DNA from: Klebsiella michiganensis
GTDB lineage: Bacteria > Pseudomonadota > Gammaproteobacteria > Enterobacterales > Enterobacteriaceae
Assembly: GCF_002925905.1 (NCBI RefSeq)
Contig: NZ_PRDB01000006.1
Coordinates: forward strand, 62,001 to 126,000
Reading direction: 5' to 3'
Length of the DNA stretch: 64,000 nt
Below, piece after piece: positions 18,850 to 27,083 of this stretch. The translations under genes were made by a program, and so were the position numbers. The notes under the pieces were generated by a model. It was not told the DNA's origin. It worked only from the letters and a program-made list of their open reading frames with translations, and searched no databases. Numbering within the stretch: position 1 is the stretch's first letter; each line of letters begins with the position of its first letter.

Positions 18850-19851
18850 TCAAGCCTGCTGCACGCGCTGGATCAGCGCCGCTTTTTCCTGGGCGCTTAA
18901 AAAGGCGAGCTCCAGACCGTTTCTCTGCGCCTGGCGAATTTGCTCGCGGCTTAAACCGGCAGCCGGGGCGGCGACGGTGTATTCGTGGATAATATCGACG
19001 CCCTGAACGGCAGGGTCGTCGGTATTGATGCAGGCCAGCACGCCGTGTTCAAGGAATGTTTTCAGCGGATGCTCGGCCAGGGATGGCACGGTGCTGGTCT
19101 GAATATTAGAGGTCAGGCAGGACTCAATCCCGATTCGCTGCGCGGCGAGATAATCCATCAGCGCCGGATCCTGCACCGCCTTCACGCCGTGGCCGATACG
19201 CTCGGCGCCCAGTTCGCGAATCGCCTGCCAGATGCTTTCCGGGCCAGCGGCTTCGCCCGCATGTACGGTGATGCGCCAGCCCGCATCGCGCGCGCGGCTG
19301 AAGTGATCCATAAACAGATTTCCCGGGAAGCCGAGCTCATCCCCGGCGAGGTCGAGGGCGGTGATGCCATCGCGATGGGCGAGCAGGGCCCCAAGCTCCT
19401 CTTCGCAGGCCGCTTCGCCAAAGGTGCGGCTCAGAATGCCGATCAGGCGGGCCTCAACGTTAAAGTCGCGACTGCCTTCTTTAACGCCGGCGATCACCGC
19501 TTCGACCACGCCCGCGACCGGCAACTGGTGGGTCATCGCCATATAGCGCGGAGAGAAACGCAGTTCAACGTAGTGCAGGCCGTTGCGAGCGGCATCTTCG
19601 AGGTTTTCATAAGCGACGCGGCGGCAGGCTTCCAGCGAGGCCAGCACCTTTACGCCCCAGTCCAGCTTAGCGAGGAAGCTGACCAGGTCAGGCTCATTGC
19701 TGGTGACCTGTACATGAGGACGTAATGTGTCGAGGGTGTCTGCCGGAAGGGCGAGGTTGTACTGGCGGCCAAGATCGAGAATGGTTTGGGCCCGGATATT
19801 ACCATCAAGGTGGCGATGGATGTCGGTTAATGGCAAAGTTAAATCAATCAT
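18850..19851 (-). CDS. add: Adenosine deaminase
   Basis: 333 aa, the E. coli length. Zn-dependent hydrolysis of adenosine and deoxyadenosine to inosine in purine salvage. Zinc ligands His 12 and His 14 lie in [15 protein letters not shown] holds the catalytic Glu region, ERIGHGVKA another His, and [10 protein letters not shown] the zinc/catalytic Asp pair. Single gene, convergent with ydgJ. In E. coli malY lies directly upstream; here a 3.2-kb block intervenes. Confidence 0.96.
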   Translation of the reverse strand: MIDLTLPLTDIHRHLDGNIRAQTILDLGRQYNLALPADTLDTLRPHVQVTSNEPDLVSFLAKLDWGVKVLASLEACRRVAYENLEDAARNGLHYVELRFSPRYMAMTHQLPVAGVVEAVIAGVKEGSRDFNVEARLIGILSRTFGEAACEEELGALLAHRDGITALDLAGDELGFPGNLFMDHFSRARDAGWRITVHAGEAAGPESIWQAIRELGAERIGHGVKAVQDPALMDYLAAQRIGIESCLTSNIQTSTVPSLAEHPLKTFLEHGVLACINTDDPAVQGVDIIHEYTVAAPAAGLSREQIRQAQRNGLELAFLSAQEKAALIQRVQQA

Positions 19852-20123
19852 GGTCGCACTCTTTTTTTAGTTAAAGTGCGCGTCATTGTACATCAGAACG
19901 ATAAATGGTTAAAAGCGGAGAAAATTACCGAACAATACAAGGGAAAACGGTGAGGGAAGGGAAGATTGCCCTCTCAAAGGGAGCAATGACGAAATCGCTC
20001 ATAGCAAAACGCTATTAATCATAGACAATCAGTATTTAATTTCGCGCCCGAGATTTTCTATAGTCTCAGGCGCTGGTTTTCCTGCAATGAATGGCAGGCA
20101 ATTTTAAAAAGGACTCTGGGAAT

Positions 20124-20939
20124 ATGATCTTCACGTTAAAAAAAGTCGCGGTACCGCTGGTTGTCGCAGGCTCGCTGCTGCTGGCCGCCTGCAAACCTGG
20201 CGAGCAGGACCCCAACCACATCAAAGTGGGCATAAGCGCAGGCGTTGACCAGGAAGTCTGGGCGGTGGCGCAAAAAGTGGCTAAAGAGAAGTACAATCTC
20301 GACGTTGAGGTGGTGACGTTTAATGATTTCGTCCTGCCCAACGAGGCGCTGAACAATGGCGATCTTGATGCTAACGCTTTCCAGCATAAGCCCTATCTGG
20401 ACAAACAGATCCAGGAGCGCGGCTATAAGCTGGTTCAGGTTGGCACCACGTTCGTTTATCCGATAGCGGCCTATTCGAAGAAAATCACGTCGGTCGCTCA
20501 GCTGCCCGATGGCGCGCAGGTGGCGGTCCCCAACGATCCAACTAACCTCGGCCGCTCTCTGCTGCTGCTACAAAAGCAGGGGCTGATTACGCTGAAGGAC
20601 GGCGTAGGTCTGCTGCCCACCTCGCTGGATATTATCAACAACCCGAAAAAGCTGAAAATCGTCGAAATTGAAGCGCCGCAGCTCACCCGCGCGCTGGACG
20701 ACCAGCAGATAACCATGGCGATTATCAATACCACCTTCTCAAGCCAGGTCGGGCTGTCGCCGTCGCGCAACGGCCTGTTTGTGGAAAGCAAAGATTCCCC
20801 TTACGTGAATATTTTCGCCAGTCGTATCGAAAATAAAGACAGCGAAAAGGTGAAAAACCTGGTGAAGGCCTACCAGAGCGATGAGGTGGCCGCGGCAGCA
20901 GAGCAGCTTTACAAAGGCGATGCGGTTAAGGGCTGGTAA
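20124..20939 (+). CDS. nlpA: NlpA/MetQ-family substrate-binding lipoprotein
   Basis: 271 aa (E. coli NlpA 272). Signal peptide with lipobox LAAC (Cys 23), then a periplasmic-binding fold with DANAFQHKPYL, VAVPNDPTNLGR and NNPKKLKI, all shared by NlpA and the methionine-binding MetQ. It is closer to NlpA than MetQ by segments such as ALLLLQK-type LLLLQKQGLITLKDG. No MetN or MetI gene is adjacent and I see no MetJ box (AGACGTCT) upstream, so it is an orphan binding protein, possibly working with a distant ABC transporter. A TATAGT -10 candidate lies at 20059-20064. A strong terminator follows. Confidence 0.82.
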   Translation: MIFTLKKVAVPLVVAGSLLLAACKPGEQDPNHIKVGISAGVDQEVWAVAQKVAKEKYNLDVEVVTFNDFVLPNEALNNGDLDANAFQHKPYLDKQIQERGYKLVQVGTTFVYPIAAYSKKITSVAQLPDGAQVAVPNDPTNLGRSLLLLQKQGLITLKDGVGLLPTSLDIINNPKKLKIVEIEAPQLTRALDDQQITMAIINTTFSSQVGLSPSRNGLFVESKDSPYVNIFASRIENKDSEKVKNLVKAYQSDEVAAAAEQLYKGDAVKGW

Positions 20940-20994
20940 TCGTTGACGTTTTCAGGCCCGTGACGCGCGGGCTAGCGCATGTGATGCGGAAGAC

Positions 20995-21021
20995 AGCCGG
21001 TAGCCCACTACCGGCTTTTTT
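20995..21021 (+). terminator. nlpA terminator
   Basis: 9-bp stem AGCCGGTAG/CTACCGGCT, CCCA loop and a T run of six. It begins 55 bases after the stop codon: a strong intrinsic terminator, and it also separates the convergent yedF. Confidence 0.9.
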
Positions 21022-21025
21022 CTGG

Positions 21026-21259
21026 CTATTTTTGAATCAAATAGCGGATGGTTGGCCCATCCTGCTGAATGTCGAGCACGGTATAGCCGTGGTTTTTGGC
21101 ATCCAGCGGGATGTTGTTAATCGACTGCGGACAGTCGCTGACCACTTCCAGAATCTCGCCTTTCTTCAGCGAAGGCATGGCTTCGAGCGTGGCGATGGCC
21201 GGATAGGGGCAGGGTTCGCCAACCATATCGAGGCGATAATCGGGGACCAGAGTTTTCAT
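21026..21259 (-). CDS. yedF: TusA-family sulfur-carrier-like protein YedF
   Basis: 77 aa, nearly identical to E. coli YedF. The TusA/SirA fold has the signature GEPCPYPAIATLEAM with Cys 17 as the candidate persulfide or perselenide carrier, plus a second Cys in VSDCPQS. The exact role is unproven. Its ATG overlaps the yedE stop by 4 bp, so the two are translationally coupled. In E. coli the pair lies in the flagellar region; here it is between add and malY. Confidence 0.93.
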   Translation of the reverse strand: MKTLVPDYRLDMVGEPCPYPAIATLEAMPSLKKGEILEVVSDCPQSINNIPLDAKNHGYTVLDIQQDGPTIRYLIQK

Positions 21260-22467
21260 GCGCTTTCCTTAACGGTCGAGGGGGCGAGAGACTGGCGGCG
21301 GAAAAACCGTTTTTCCCAGCCAATCACCAGAATCAGCGCGATCAGCAGCAGGAGATAGGTCACCAGCAGGCCGCCGAATGGCCCGAAGGTCGCCAGCAGG
21401 TTGATTTTATCCCAGCTTGTGGCCAGCGCCGGAGAGAGCCCGTCCCAGTAGTAGGCGAGGATCGTTGAACCGATAACGTTGCCCAGCCCGACCCACCAGT
21501 AGTGCACCTGACCTTCCACCGCGCGGTACATCCAGCCGGTTTCGCAGCCGCCCGCCAGGACGATGCCAAAGCCAAACAGCAGGCCGCCGATAACCGCGTT
21601 GGGCCCCGCCCACATGATTTTCGGCTCCATACCCAGCTGCACGTAGCTGAAGATCCCAATAGCGCTGGCGGCCATGCCGAAAATAATCGCCTTCGCCATA
21701 TTGGTACGTCCGGTGATCCACATATCGCGAAAGGCGGAGGTGAAGCAGATCTGCGCCCGCTCGATGAGCAGGCCAAATCCGACGCCAAACAGCAGCGCCA
21801 GGCCGAGCTTCGGCCGATCGGCCGCGGTGAGCAGGCCCCAGGCGATCATGGCGAAAAAGACCACCATGCCGAGACGGAACCGGCGCCGCGCCTGGTCAGG
21901 TTTTTGCGTCAGCGGCGAGGCCTGGGACACTTTCTGCATTTTTACCGGAATACGGAAGATGGGCAGTAAGGTAAAGCGCGCGCCGAACCAGGTTCCGATA
22001 GCGGTAGCGATGGCAAAGAACCAGGCGTGCAGAGAAAACTGTGGGATACCGGTAAAAAATGCGGCCAGATTGCAGCCCATCGCCAGACGGGCGCCGAAAC
22101 CGGCGATGATTCCCCCGGCGACGGCCTGCAGAATGCGGATCCGGCTGCGGGGGAAGCGCAGCTTGACGTTATTCGCCCACAGCGCGGCGGCGAAACAGCC
22201 GCCGAACATGCCGATGATCATCATGCCGTCGATACGGGTGAGCGGGGTGCCCTCGAGATGAATGAGCTTATAGTAGCCCCACTCTTCGCTGTGCACGCCG
22301 ACGAGCTGCAGCAATTGCCCACCCCAGCGGGTGAATTCGCCGGTGACGGCCCAGAAGGTGCCGGTAATGCCAAAGTAGTAGGTTGAGAGAATACCCGCGG
22401 CGATAACGGCGGGGACGGGCGACCAGAATTTAATCAGCCACGCCTGTTTGAACTGTTGCCATGTCAT
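21256..22467 (-). CDS. yedE: YeeE/YedE-family sulfur (or selenium) transporter YedE
   Basis: 403 aa (E. coli 401) with about ten hydrophobic segments. The two halves of the YeeE/YedE (DUF395) fold carry conserved cysteines in MGCNLAAFFTG and AGGCETGWMYRA. Family members such as YeeE import thiosulfate, while the long YedE form is found next to selenium genes in many bacteria. It is partnered with YedF (4-bp overlap), which could accept the imported sulfur or selenium. The substrate is inferred from the family. Confidence 0.9.
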   Translation of the reverse strand: MTWQQFKQAWLIKFWSPVPAVIAAGILSTYYFGITGTFWAVTGEFTRWGGQLLQLVGVHSEEWGYYKLIHLEGTPLTRIDGMMIIGMFGGCFAAALWANNVKLRFPRSRIRILQAVAGGIIAGFGARLAMGCNLAAFFTGIPQFSLHAWFFAIATAIGTWFGARFTLLPIFRIPVKMQKVSQASPLTQKPDQARRRFRLGMVVFFAMIAWGLLTAADRPKLGLALLFGVGFGLLIERAQICFTSAFRDMWITGRTNMAKAIIFGMAASAIGIFSYVQLGMEPKIMWAGPNAVIGGLLFGFGIVLAGGCETGWMYRAVEGQVHYWWVGLGNVIGSTILAYYWDGLSPALATSWDKINLLATFGPFGGLLVTYLLLLIALILVIGWEKRFFRRQSLAPSTVKESA

Positions 22468-22586
22468 GAAGATGCCTCTGAACTCAGAAGGTATATTACC
22501 CGTAGCGGGTAGAAGAGGGGCGATAATACGCTGCTTATTAATGTAAAACGCTCGATGGGATCAAATTGAACGATAAAGAGAATATC

Positions 22587-22610
22587 AAAGGCCACGCTTG
22601 GGTGGCCTTT
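22587..22610 (-). terminator. ydfZ terminator
   Basis: 9-bp stem AAAGGCCAC/GTGGCCTTT with a 6-nt loop, 46 bases beyond the ydfZ stop on the minus strand. It ends with a short T stretch on both strands and lies upstream of yedE, so yedFE probably needs its own promoter. Confidence 0.65.
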
Positions 22611-22655
22611 TACGCCTGCGGATCCGCGGTCAGATATTGATGACGGATATTGCGA

Positions 22656-22859
22656 TTAATTAAAGCCCAGGCGAATAAGGTTTAGCGGGCAATATAAACC
22701 CTGATGTCCGTCTATTTCCACGCAGTCCGCCCGGCGGAGCTGCTCCGCGGTTTTACCCTCGGCGTGGATGGCTTTGATGACGCCCGTCGCGCCGCTGTCG
22801 GCCACCATAACCATGCTGCCGGTAGCGATAGCGTTACGGTTACGATCGTAGGTGTTCAT
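22656..22859 (-). CDS. ydfZ: YdfZ, small protein reported to bind selenium
   Basis: 67 aa, the same length as E. coli YdfZ, starting MNTYDRNRNAIATGS with the conserved TYDRNRNAI and ending PLNLIRLGFN. E. coli YdfZ was reported as a selenium-binding protein without selenocysteine and is an FNR-activated gene. This copy has two Cys (DCVE, YCPL), candidate selenium ligands. The start is preceded by AGGAGG. An FNR-type box with a well-placed -10 lies upstream. It sits beside yedE-yedF, which supports a shared sulfur/selenium theme. Confidence 0.88.
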   Translation of the reverse strand: MNTYDRNRNAIATGSMVMVADSGATGVIKAIHAEGKTAEQLRRADCVEIDGHQGLYCPLNLIRLGFN

Positions 22860-22906
22860 ATTTTTTCCTCCTGGTGAATATTTTGACGGGAATTAAAAAC
22901 GGCATT

Positions 22907-22948
22907 TAAATACACCTTTGTGAAATAGCGTTTTTTGAGTCTCGTCAA
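22907..22948 (-). promoter_or_regulatory. FNR-type class II promoter of ydfZ
   Basis: The 14-bp dyad TTGAG-TCTC-GTCAA (22935-22948) matches TTGAT-N4-ATCAA at 8 of 10 positions. On the minus strand a TATTTA -10 (22912-22907) lies exactly where a -41.5 class II FNR promoter would put it, with a start near 22900. ydfZ is FNR-dependent in E. coli, so this is a credible anaerobic promoter. Confidence 0.68.
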
Positions 22949-23042
22949 AATATCGTTTTATTGTGCGGGGAGGACGGATGAGTGAGCGGAGAGTCAGCGG
23001 TAGCGGACAGGCCGCTACCGCGTTGGCGGCCAGCGAAAACAG

Positions 23043-24215
23043 TTAGCGCAGCGAGCCCAGGGCGGCAATTAATCCCTGCACGCCTTTTTCCAGCTTTTCA
23101 CGTGGGCAGCCGGCATTCAGGCGGACAAAACCCTTACCTTCATCGCCGTAGGTGTCCCCTGGCATAATGGCGACCTTCTGTTCCTCAATAAGTGCTTTTT
23201 GCAGGGCGCGATCGTCCACCGCCAGCGGGCGCAGGTCAATCCACGCCAGGTAAGTCGCCTGCGGCGGCTGCCAGTTTAGCTCGGGAAACGCCTGATTCAG
23301 TTCGCGCACGATGTAGCGCATATTCTCCTGCAGATAGGCGCGCAGGGCATCCAGCCAGGCGGCGCCCTCGCGATAGGCGGCGATATGCGCCACCAGCGCC
23401 GGTACGGAAGGGGAAGAGAGGCCATCGCGGGCCTTGAGCGCGTGCAAATAGCTTTCGCGCGTCGCGGGATCGTCAATCAGCCCGTATGCGCCGGTAAACG
23501 CCGGAATGTTGAAACTTTTCGATCCGGAGGTGAACAGCGCCCAGGGACTGCGCGCCACCTCGCACCACGGGATGTGCTGATGTTCGTCCCACACCATGTC
23601 CATGTGGATCTCGTCGCTAATTACCTTTACGCCGTGCTTCTCGCACAGCCGCGCCATGGTTTCCAGCTCTTCGCGGGTCCATACCTTGCCGGTGGGGTTA
23701 TGCGGACTGCACAGCAGCAGCACGGTATTACGCGGCTGAGCCAGTACCCGTTCCAGCTGCGCCATATCGCAGCGCCACTGATGGTTGTCGAGGGAGAGCG
23801 GAACCGCCGCGACGCGCCGCTGGTTGCCTTCAATGGTTTTATAAAAGGCATCGTAGGCCGGAGTGTGTACCACAATACCGTCACCCGTTGCCGACCACTG
23901 ACGAATCATCTCCGCCACCATATAGATAACCGACGGCCCGTAAACAATTGCTTCGCGGTCGATTGGGCTATGAAAACGGCTGGCGAACCAGTGGCTCACC
24001 GCGCCGAGGAATTCATCGTTTTTCCAGCGGCTGTAGCCAAAAACGCCGTGCGCCAGGCGTTTGCTGACGGCATCGATGATGCAGGGGGCGGTGGCGAAAT
24101 CCATGTCGGAGATCGTAAAAGGCAGCAGGTCGGCCGCGCCAAAACGGTCGGCGACGTAATCCCACTGGGTACACCAGGTGCCGTGACGGTCGACCGGCGT
24201 TGAAAAATCAAACAT
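23043..24215 (-). CDS. malY: MalY, PLP beta-cystathionase and maltose-regulon modulator
   Basis: 390 aa, the E. coli length. Fold-type I PLP enzyme with cystathionine beta-lyase (C-S lyase) activity; in E. coli MalY also binds and represses MalT. PLP Lys 233 is in TSGSKSFNIP, and the substrate-binding VDRHGTWCTQWDYVADRFG and CSPHNPTGKVW segments are intact. The start at 24215 (MFDFSTPVDR) follows AAGGA; an in-frame ATG pair 18 bp earlier has its own GGAGG site, so a 396-aa form is possible. malX is 47 bp upstream; both are under MalI. Confidence 0.94.
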   Translation of the reverse strand: MFDFSTPVDRHGTWCTQWDYVADRFGAADLLPFTISDMDFATAPCIIDAVSKRLAHGVFGYSRWKNDEFLGAVSHWFASRFHSPIDREAIVYGPSVIYMVAEMIRQWSATGDGIVVHTPAYDAFYKTIEGNQRRVAAVPLSLDNHQWRCDMAQLERVLAQPRNTVLLLCSPHNPTGKVWTREELETMARLCEKHGVKVISDEIHMDMVWDEHQHIPWCEVARSPWALFTSGSKSFNIPAFTGAYGLIDDPATRESYLHALKARDGLSSPSVPALVAHIAAYREGAAWLDALRAYLQENMRYIVRELNQAFPELNWQPPQATYLAWIDLRPLAVDDRALQKALIEEQKVAIMPGDTYGDEGKGFVRLNAGCPREKLEKGVQGLIAALGSLR

Positions 24216-24235
24216 CTGCACTTCCTTCATCATGT

Positions 24236-24256
24236 CCCCCTCCTGTACGGAGGGGG
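24236..24256 (-). other. Hairpin in the malX-malY gap
   Basis: A GC-rich hairpin with arms CCCCCTCC/GGAGGGGG covers the purine-rich ribosome-binding region ahead of malY in the 47-bp malX-malY gap. It could lower malY translation relative to malX or act as a weak terminator. The structure is visible; the role is inferred. Confidence 0.45.
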
Positions 24257-24262
24257 CGGAGC

Positions 24263-25855
24263 CTATGCTTCGACGGTATTCATCAGGACAGCCATTTCAT
24301 CTTTTACCGACTGCACCTGCGGGCCAATCACCACCTGCAGGTTGTGCTGGTTAAGCTGCACCACGCCGATGGCGCGATTCGCTTTCAGCGCGGCGCTGTC
24401 GACTTTGCTCATGTCGTTAACCGACAGACGCAGGCGGGTGATGCAGTTATCGAGCGAAACGATATTTTCCGCGCCGCCGAGCGCGGCCAGAATCGCCGGA
24501 ACGTTATAGCCTGATTTTCCGGTCACGCCGGTGACGGCCTTTTCGAAAGCGCTATTGGTTTCAATATCGCGTCCCGGGGTTTTCAGGTTAAAACGGGTGA
24601 TAGCGAAACGGAAGATACCGTAGTAAACCGCAAACCAGATGGCCGCGACCACCGGTACCAGATACCACTTGGTTGACAGACCGTGCAGAATGCCGAACAC
24701 CACAAAGTCGATAACGTTGCCGTCAGTGTTGCCGATAGTCACGCCCAGAATGGCCATCATGGTAAAGCCCAGTCCGGTGAGGAGCGCGTGGATAACGTAC
24801 AGCACCGGGGCGACGAACAGGAATAAAAATTCCAGCGGCTCGGTCGTGCCGCCTACCACGCAGGCAATAACGCCGGAAATCAGCAGCCCCTTAATTTTAT
24901 GGCGGTTTTCCGGGCGAGCGCAGTGGTACATCGCCAGCGCCGCTCCCGGCAGGCCACCGAGGAAGGCCGGCATTTTGCCTTGCGAGAGGAAACGGGTCGC
25001 GCTTTCGGAGAAGCCGTGGGTGGTGGGGCAACTGAGCTGGGCCTGGAAAATGGTCAGCGCGCCGCTGACGCTATGGCCGCAAACGTCCATGGTTCCCCCC
25101 GCCTCGGTAAAGCGGATCAGCGCCACCAGAATATGGTGCAGGCCGAAAGGCAGCAGCAGGCGCTCTCCGGTACCGAAAATCATCGGTCCGAAATCTCCCG
25201 CGCTATTGATGACGTGACCGAGGGCATTAATCCCCATGGCGAAGACGGGCCAGATCAGCGGAATGACCAGACCGACCAGGCCGAGAACCACGGTGGTGAT
25301 AATCGGTACAAAGCGGGTGCCGCCAAAAAAGGCCAGCGCGTCGGGCAGGCGGATATTGTGAAAACGCTCATGCAGCATCCAGACGATGATCCCGGCGATC
25401 ACCGCGCCGAGGATCCCGGTGTCGATCGATTGAATGCCGATAATATTCTGGATGTTGTTCGCTTTGAGGACGGCGGCATCGGTGGTCGGCAGAATGCCTT
25501 TGGCCGTCAGCCAGAAGTTAACCGCCAGATTCATCACGGCATAGCCGACAAAACCGGCAAACGCGGCGACGCCTTTGTTTTCCCGGGCCAGTCCTAGCGG
25601 AATGGCGATACAGAACATCACCGGCAGAAAGCTGAAGGCGAAGGAGCCGACTTTGCCCATCCAGATGAATACGGCCTGCAGCAGCGGCACGTCCAGCCAC
25701 GGCAGGAGCGTCAGGACATCATGGCTGCTCAGAGAGCTGCCGATCCCCAGCATGATCCCGCAAAAGGAGAGCAACGCCACGGGTAACATGAAGGTTTTCC
25801 CTAACTGCTGGAAAAACTCCCACAGGGTAATTTTGGTTGCTGTTTTCGCCGTCAT
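24263..25855 (-). CDS. malX: PTS maltose/glucose EIICB component MalX
   Basis: 530 aa, the E. coli length. N-terminal EIIC membrane domain (about ten helices; GGTTEPLEFLFLFVAP is a glucose-family PTS signature), a linker near 420, then an EIIB domain whose phospho-Cys lies in SLDNCITRLRL near residue 472. It transports glucose and maltose by facilitated diffusion or phosphorylation; the natural substrate is unsettled. It is the first gene of malXY, divergent from its repressor gene malI. There is no EIIA domain, so it needs EIIA-Glc (Crr). Confidence 0.95.
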   Translation of the reverse strand: MTAKTATKITLWEFFQQLGKTFMLPVALLSFCGIMLGIGSSLSSHDVLTLLPWLDVPLLQAVFIWMGKVGSFAFSFLPVMFCIAIPLGLARENKGVAAFAGFVGYAVMNLAVNFWLTAKGILPTTDAAVLKANNIQNIIGIQSIDTGILGAVIAGIIVWMLHERFHNIRLPDALAFFGGTRFVPIITTVVLGLVGLVIPLIWPVFAMGINALGHVINSAGDFGPMIFGTGERLLLPFGLHHILVALIRFTEAGGTMDVCGHSVSGALTIFQAQLSCPTTHGFSESATRFLSQGKMPAFLGGLPGAALAMYHCARPENRHKIKGLLISGVIACVVGGTTEPLEFLFLFVAPVLYVIHALLTGLGFTMMAILGVTIGNTDGNVIDFVVFGILHGLSTKWYLVPVVAAIWFAVYYGIFRFAITRFNLKTPGRDIETNSAFEKAVTGVTGKSGYNVPAILAALGGAENIVSLDNCITRLRLSVNDMSKVDSAALKANRAIGVVQLNQHNLQVVIGPQVQSVKDEMAVLMNTVEA

Positions 25856-25906
25856 AACACGAATCCTGGTTCTTTAAGTTATCGGTAGGATGTAACGCCA
25901 CGGAAA

Positions 25907-25922
25907 GATAAAACGTTTTACC
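25907..25922. promoter_or_regulatory. MalI operator at malX promoter
   Basis: GATAAAACGTTTTACC matches the E. coli MalI operator GATAAAACGTTTTATC with one mismatch. It is centred 59 bp upstream of the malX ATG. Confidence 0.85.
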
Positions 25923-25931
25923 AAATTTTAG

Positions 25932-25947
25932 TGCGATAAAAATCACA
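25932..25947. promoter_or_regulatory. CRP site in malX-malI region
   Basis: TGCGA-TAAAAA-TCACA matches TGTGA-N6-TCACA at 9 of 10 positions and lies between the two MalI operators. E. coli has a CRP site in the equivalent place serving the malX and malI promoters. Confidence 0.75.
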
Positions 25948-25985
25948 TATTCCGGCGATAATAACGTTTATAAAGAGAGTATCTT

Positions 25986-26001
25986 GATAAAACGTTTTAT
26001 C
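25986..26001. promoter_or_regulatory. MalI operator at malI promoter
   Basis: A perfect 16-bp palindrome, GATAAAACGTTTTATC, identical to the E. coli MalI operator and 28 bp ahead of the malI ATG, consistent with autoregulation. It is 79 bp from the malX-proximal copy. Confidence 0.88.
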
Positions 26002-26029
26002 GACAGCCAAAGGGAGTCGGCCTGCAGTT

Positions 26030-27058
26030 ATGGCTATCGCGAAAAAAATCACCATTAATGATGTCGCCCAGGCGGCGGGCGTGTCGGTCAGTACGGTATC
26101 GCTGGTGCTGAGCGGCAAGGGGCGTATTTCGTCGGCCACCGGCGAGCGCGTCAATCATGCCATTGAACAGCTGGGCTTCGTGCGCAACCGCCAGGCGGCG
26201 TCGCTGCGCGGCGGCCAGAGCGGCGTTATTGGCCTGATCGTCAGCGACTTATCGAAGCCTTTCTACGCGGAGATGACCGCCGGATTGACCGACGCGCTTG
26301 AGTCGCAGGGCAGAATGGTGTTTCTCACCCAGGGGGGGCACAGCGGTGAAAAAATGCTCCAGCGTTTTGATACCCTGGTGGCGCAAGGGGTCGACGGCGT
26401 GGTGATTGCCGGGGCGATCGACCAGGGAGCGGAGCTGCGCGATCGCGCGGCGCAAGCTGGAATGCCGCTGGTGTTTGCTTCCCGCGCCAGCTATCTCGAC
26501 GATGTCGACCTGATCCGCCCGGATAATATGCAGGCGGCGCAGATTGTCACCGAGCACCTGATCCGCCGCGGCCATCAGCGCATTGCCTGGCTGGGAGGGC
26601 AGAGCTCGTCCCTGACGCGCGCCGAACGGGTAGGCGGCTACTGCGCCACCCTGCTGAAGTATGGCCTGCCGTTTCATAGCGAGTGGGTGTTGGAGTGCGA
26701 GTCGAGCCAGAAGCAGGCGGCAGAGGCGATGGCGGCGCTGCTGCGGCAAAACCCAACGATTAGCGCGGTGCTGTGCTACAACAGCGTGATTGCCACCGGG
26801 GCGTGGTTTGGGCTGATGCGCGCCGGGCGCCAGAGCGGCGAAGCTGGCGTCGAAAGCTATTTTGAACAGCGGGTCGCGCTGGCGGCCTTTGCGGAGTTAC
26901 CCGAGGAGGCGCTGGACGATCTGCCGCTGACCTGGGTGACGACGCCCGCCCGGGAGCTGGGGCAAAGCCTCGCGGAGTGTATTTTACGGCGTATGGAAGA
27001 GAGACAGGGCGCGGCGAGAAACCAGATTATTTCTCCCCGGCTGATTACCCGAAAATAG
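26030..27058 (+). CDS. malI: LacI-family repressor MalI
   Basis: 342 aa, the E. coli length. The N-terminal helix-turn-helix (ITINDVAQAAGVSVSTVSLVLSG, split here as DVAQAAGVS and STVSLVLSG, residues 6-29) is followed by the hinge and a periplasmic-binding-like effector domain (VIGLIVSDLSKPF onwards). It represses malXY and itself through the two operators in the divergent gap. Its inducer is unknown. The stop codon TAG lies inside a terminator hairpin. Confidence 0.95.
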   Translation: MAIAKKITINDVAQAAGVSVSTVSLVLSGKGRISSATGERVNHAIEQLGFVRNRQAASLRGGQSGVIGLIVSDLSKPFYAEMTAGLTDALESQGRMVFLTQGGHSGEKMLQRFDTLVAQGVDGVVIAGAIDQGAELRDRAAQAGMPLVFASRASYLDDVDLIRPDNMQAAQIVTEHLIRRGHQRIAWLGGQSSSLTRAERVGGYCATLLKYGLPFHSEWVLECESSQKQAAEAMAALLRQNPTISAVLCYNSVIATGAWFGLMRAGRQSGEAGVESYFEQRVALAAFAELPEEALDDLPLTWVTTPARELGQSLAECILRRMEERQGAARNQIISPRLITRK

Positions 27059-27078
27059 CCCCTGGGCAGGGGCTATTT
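27056..27078 (+). terminator. malI terminator (overlaps stop codon)
   Basis: 9-bp stem TAGCCCCTG/CAGGGGCTA with a 2-nt loop, then TTT. The first three bases are the malI stop codon. It sits between malI and convergent ydgA and could serve both. Confidence 0.7.
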
Positions 27079-27083
27079 GCCGT

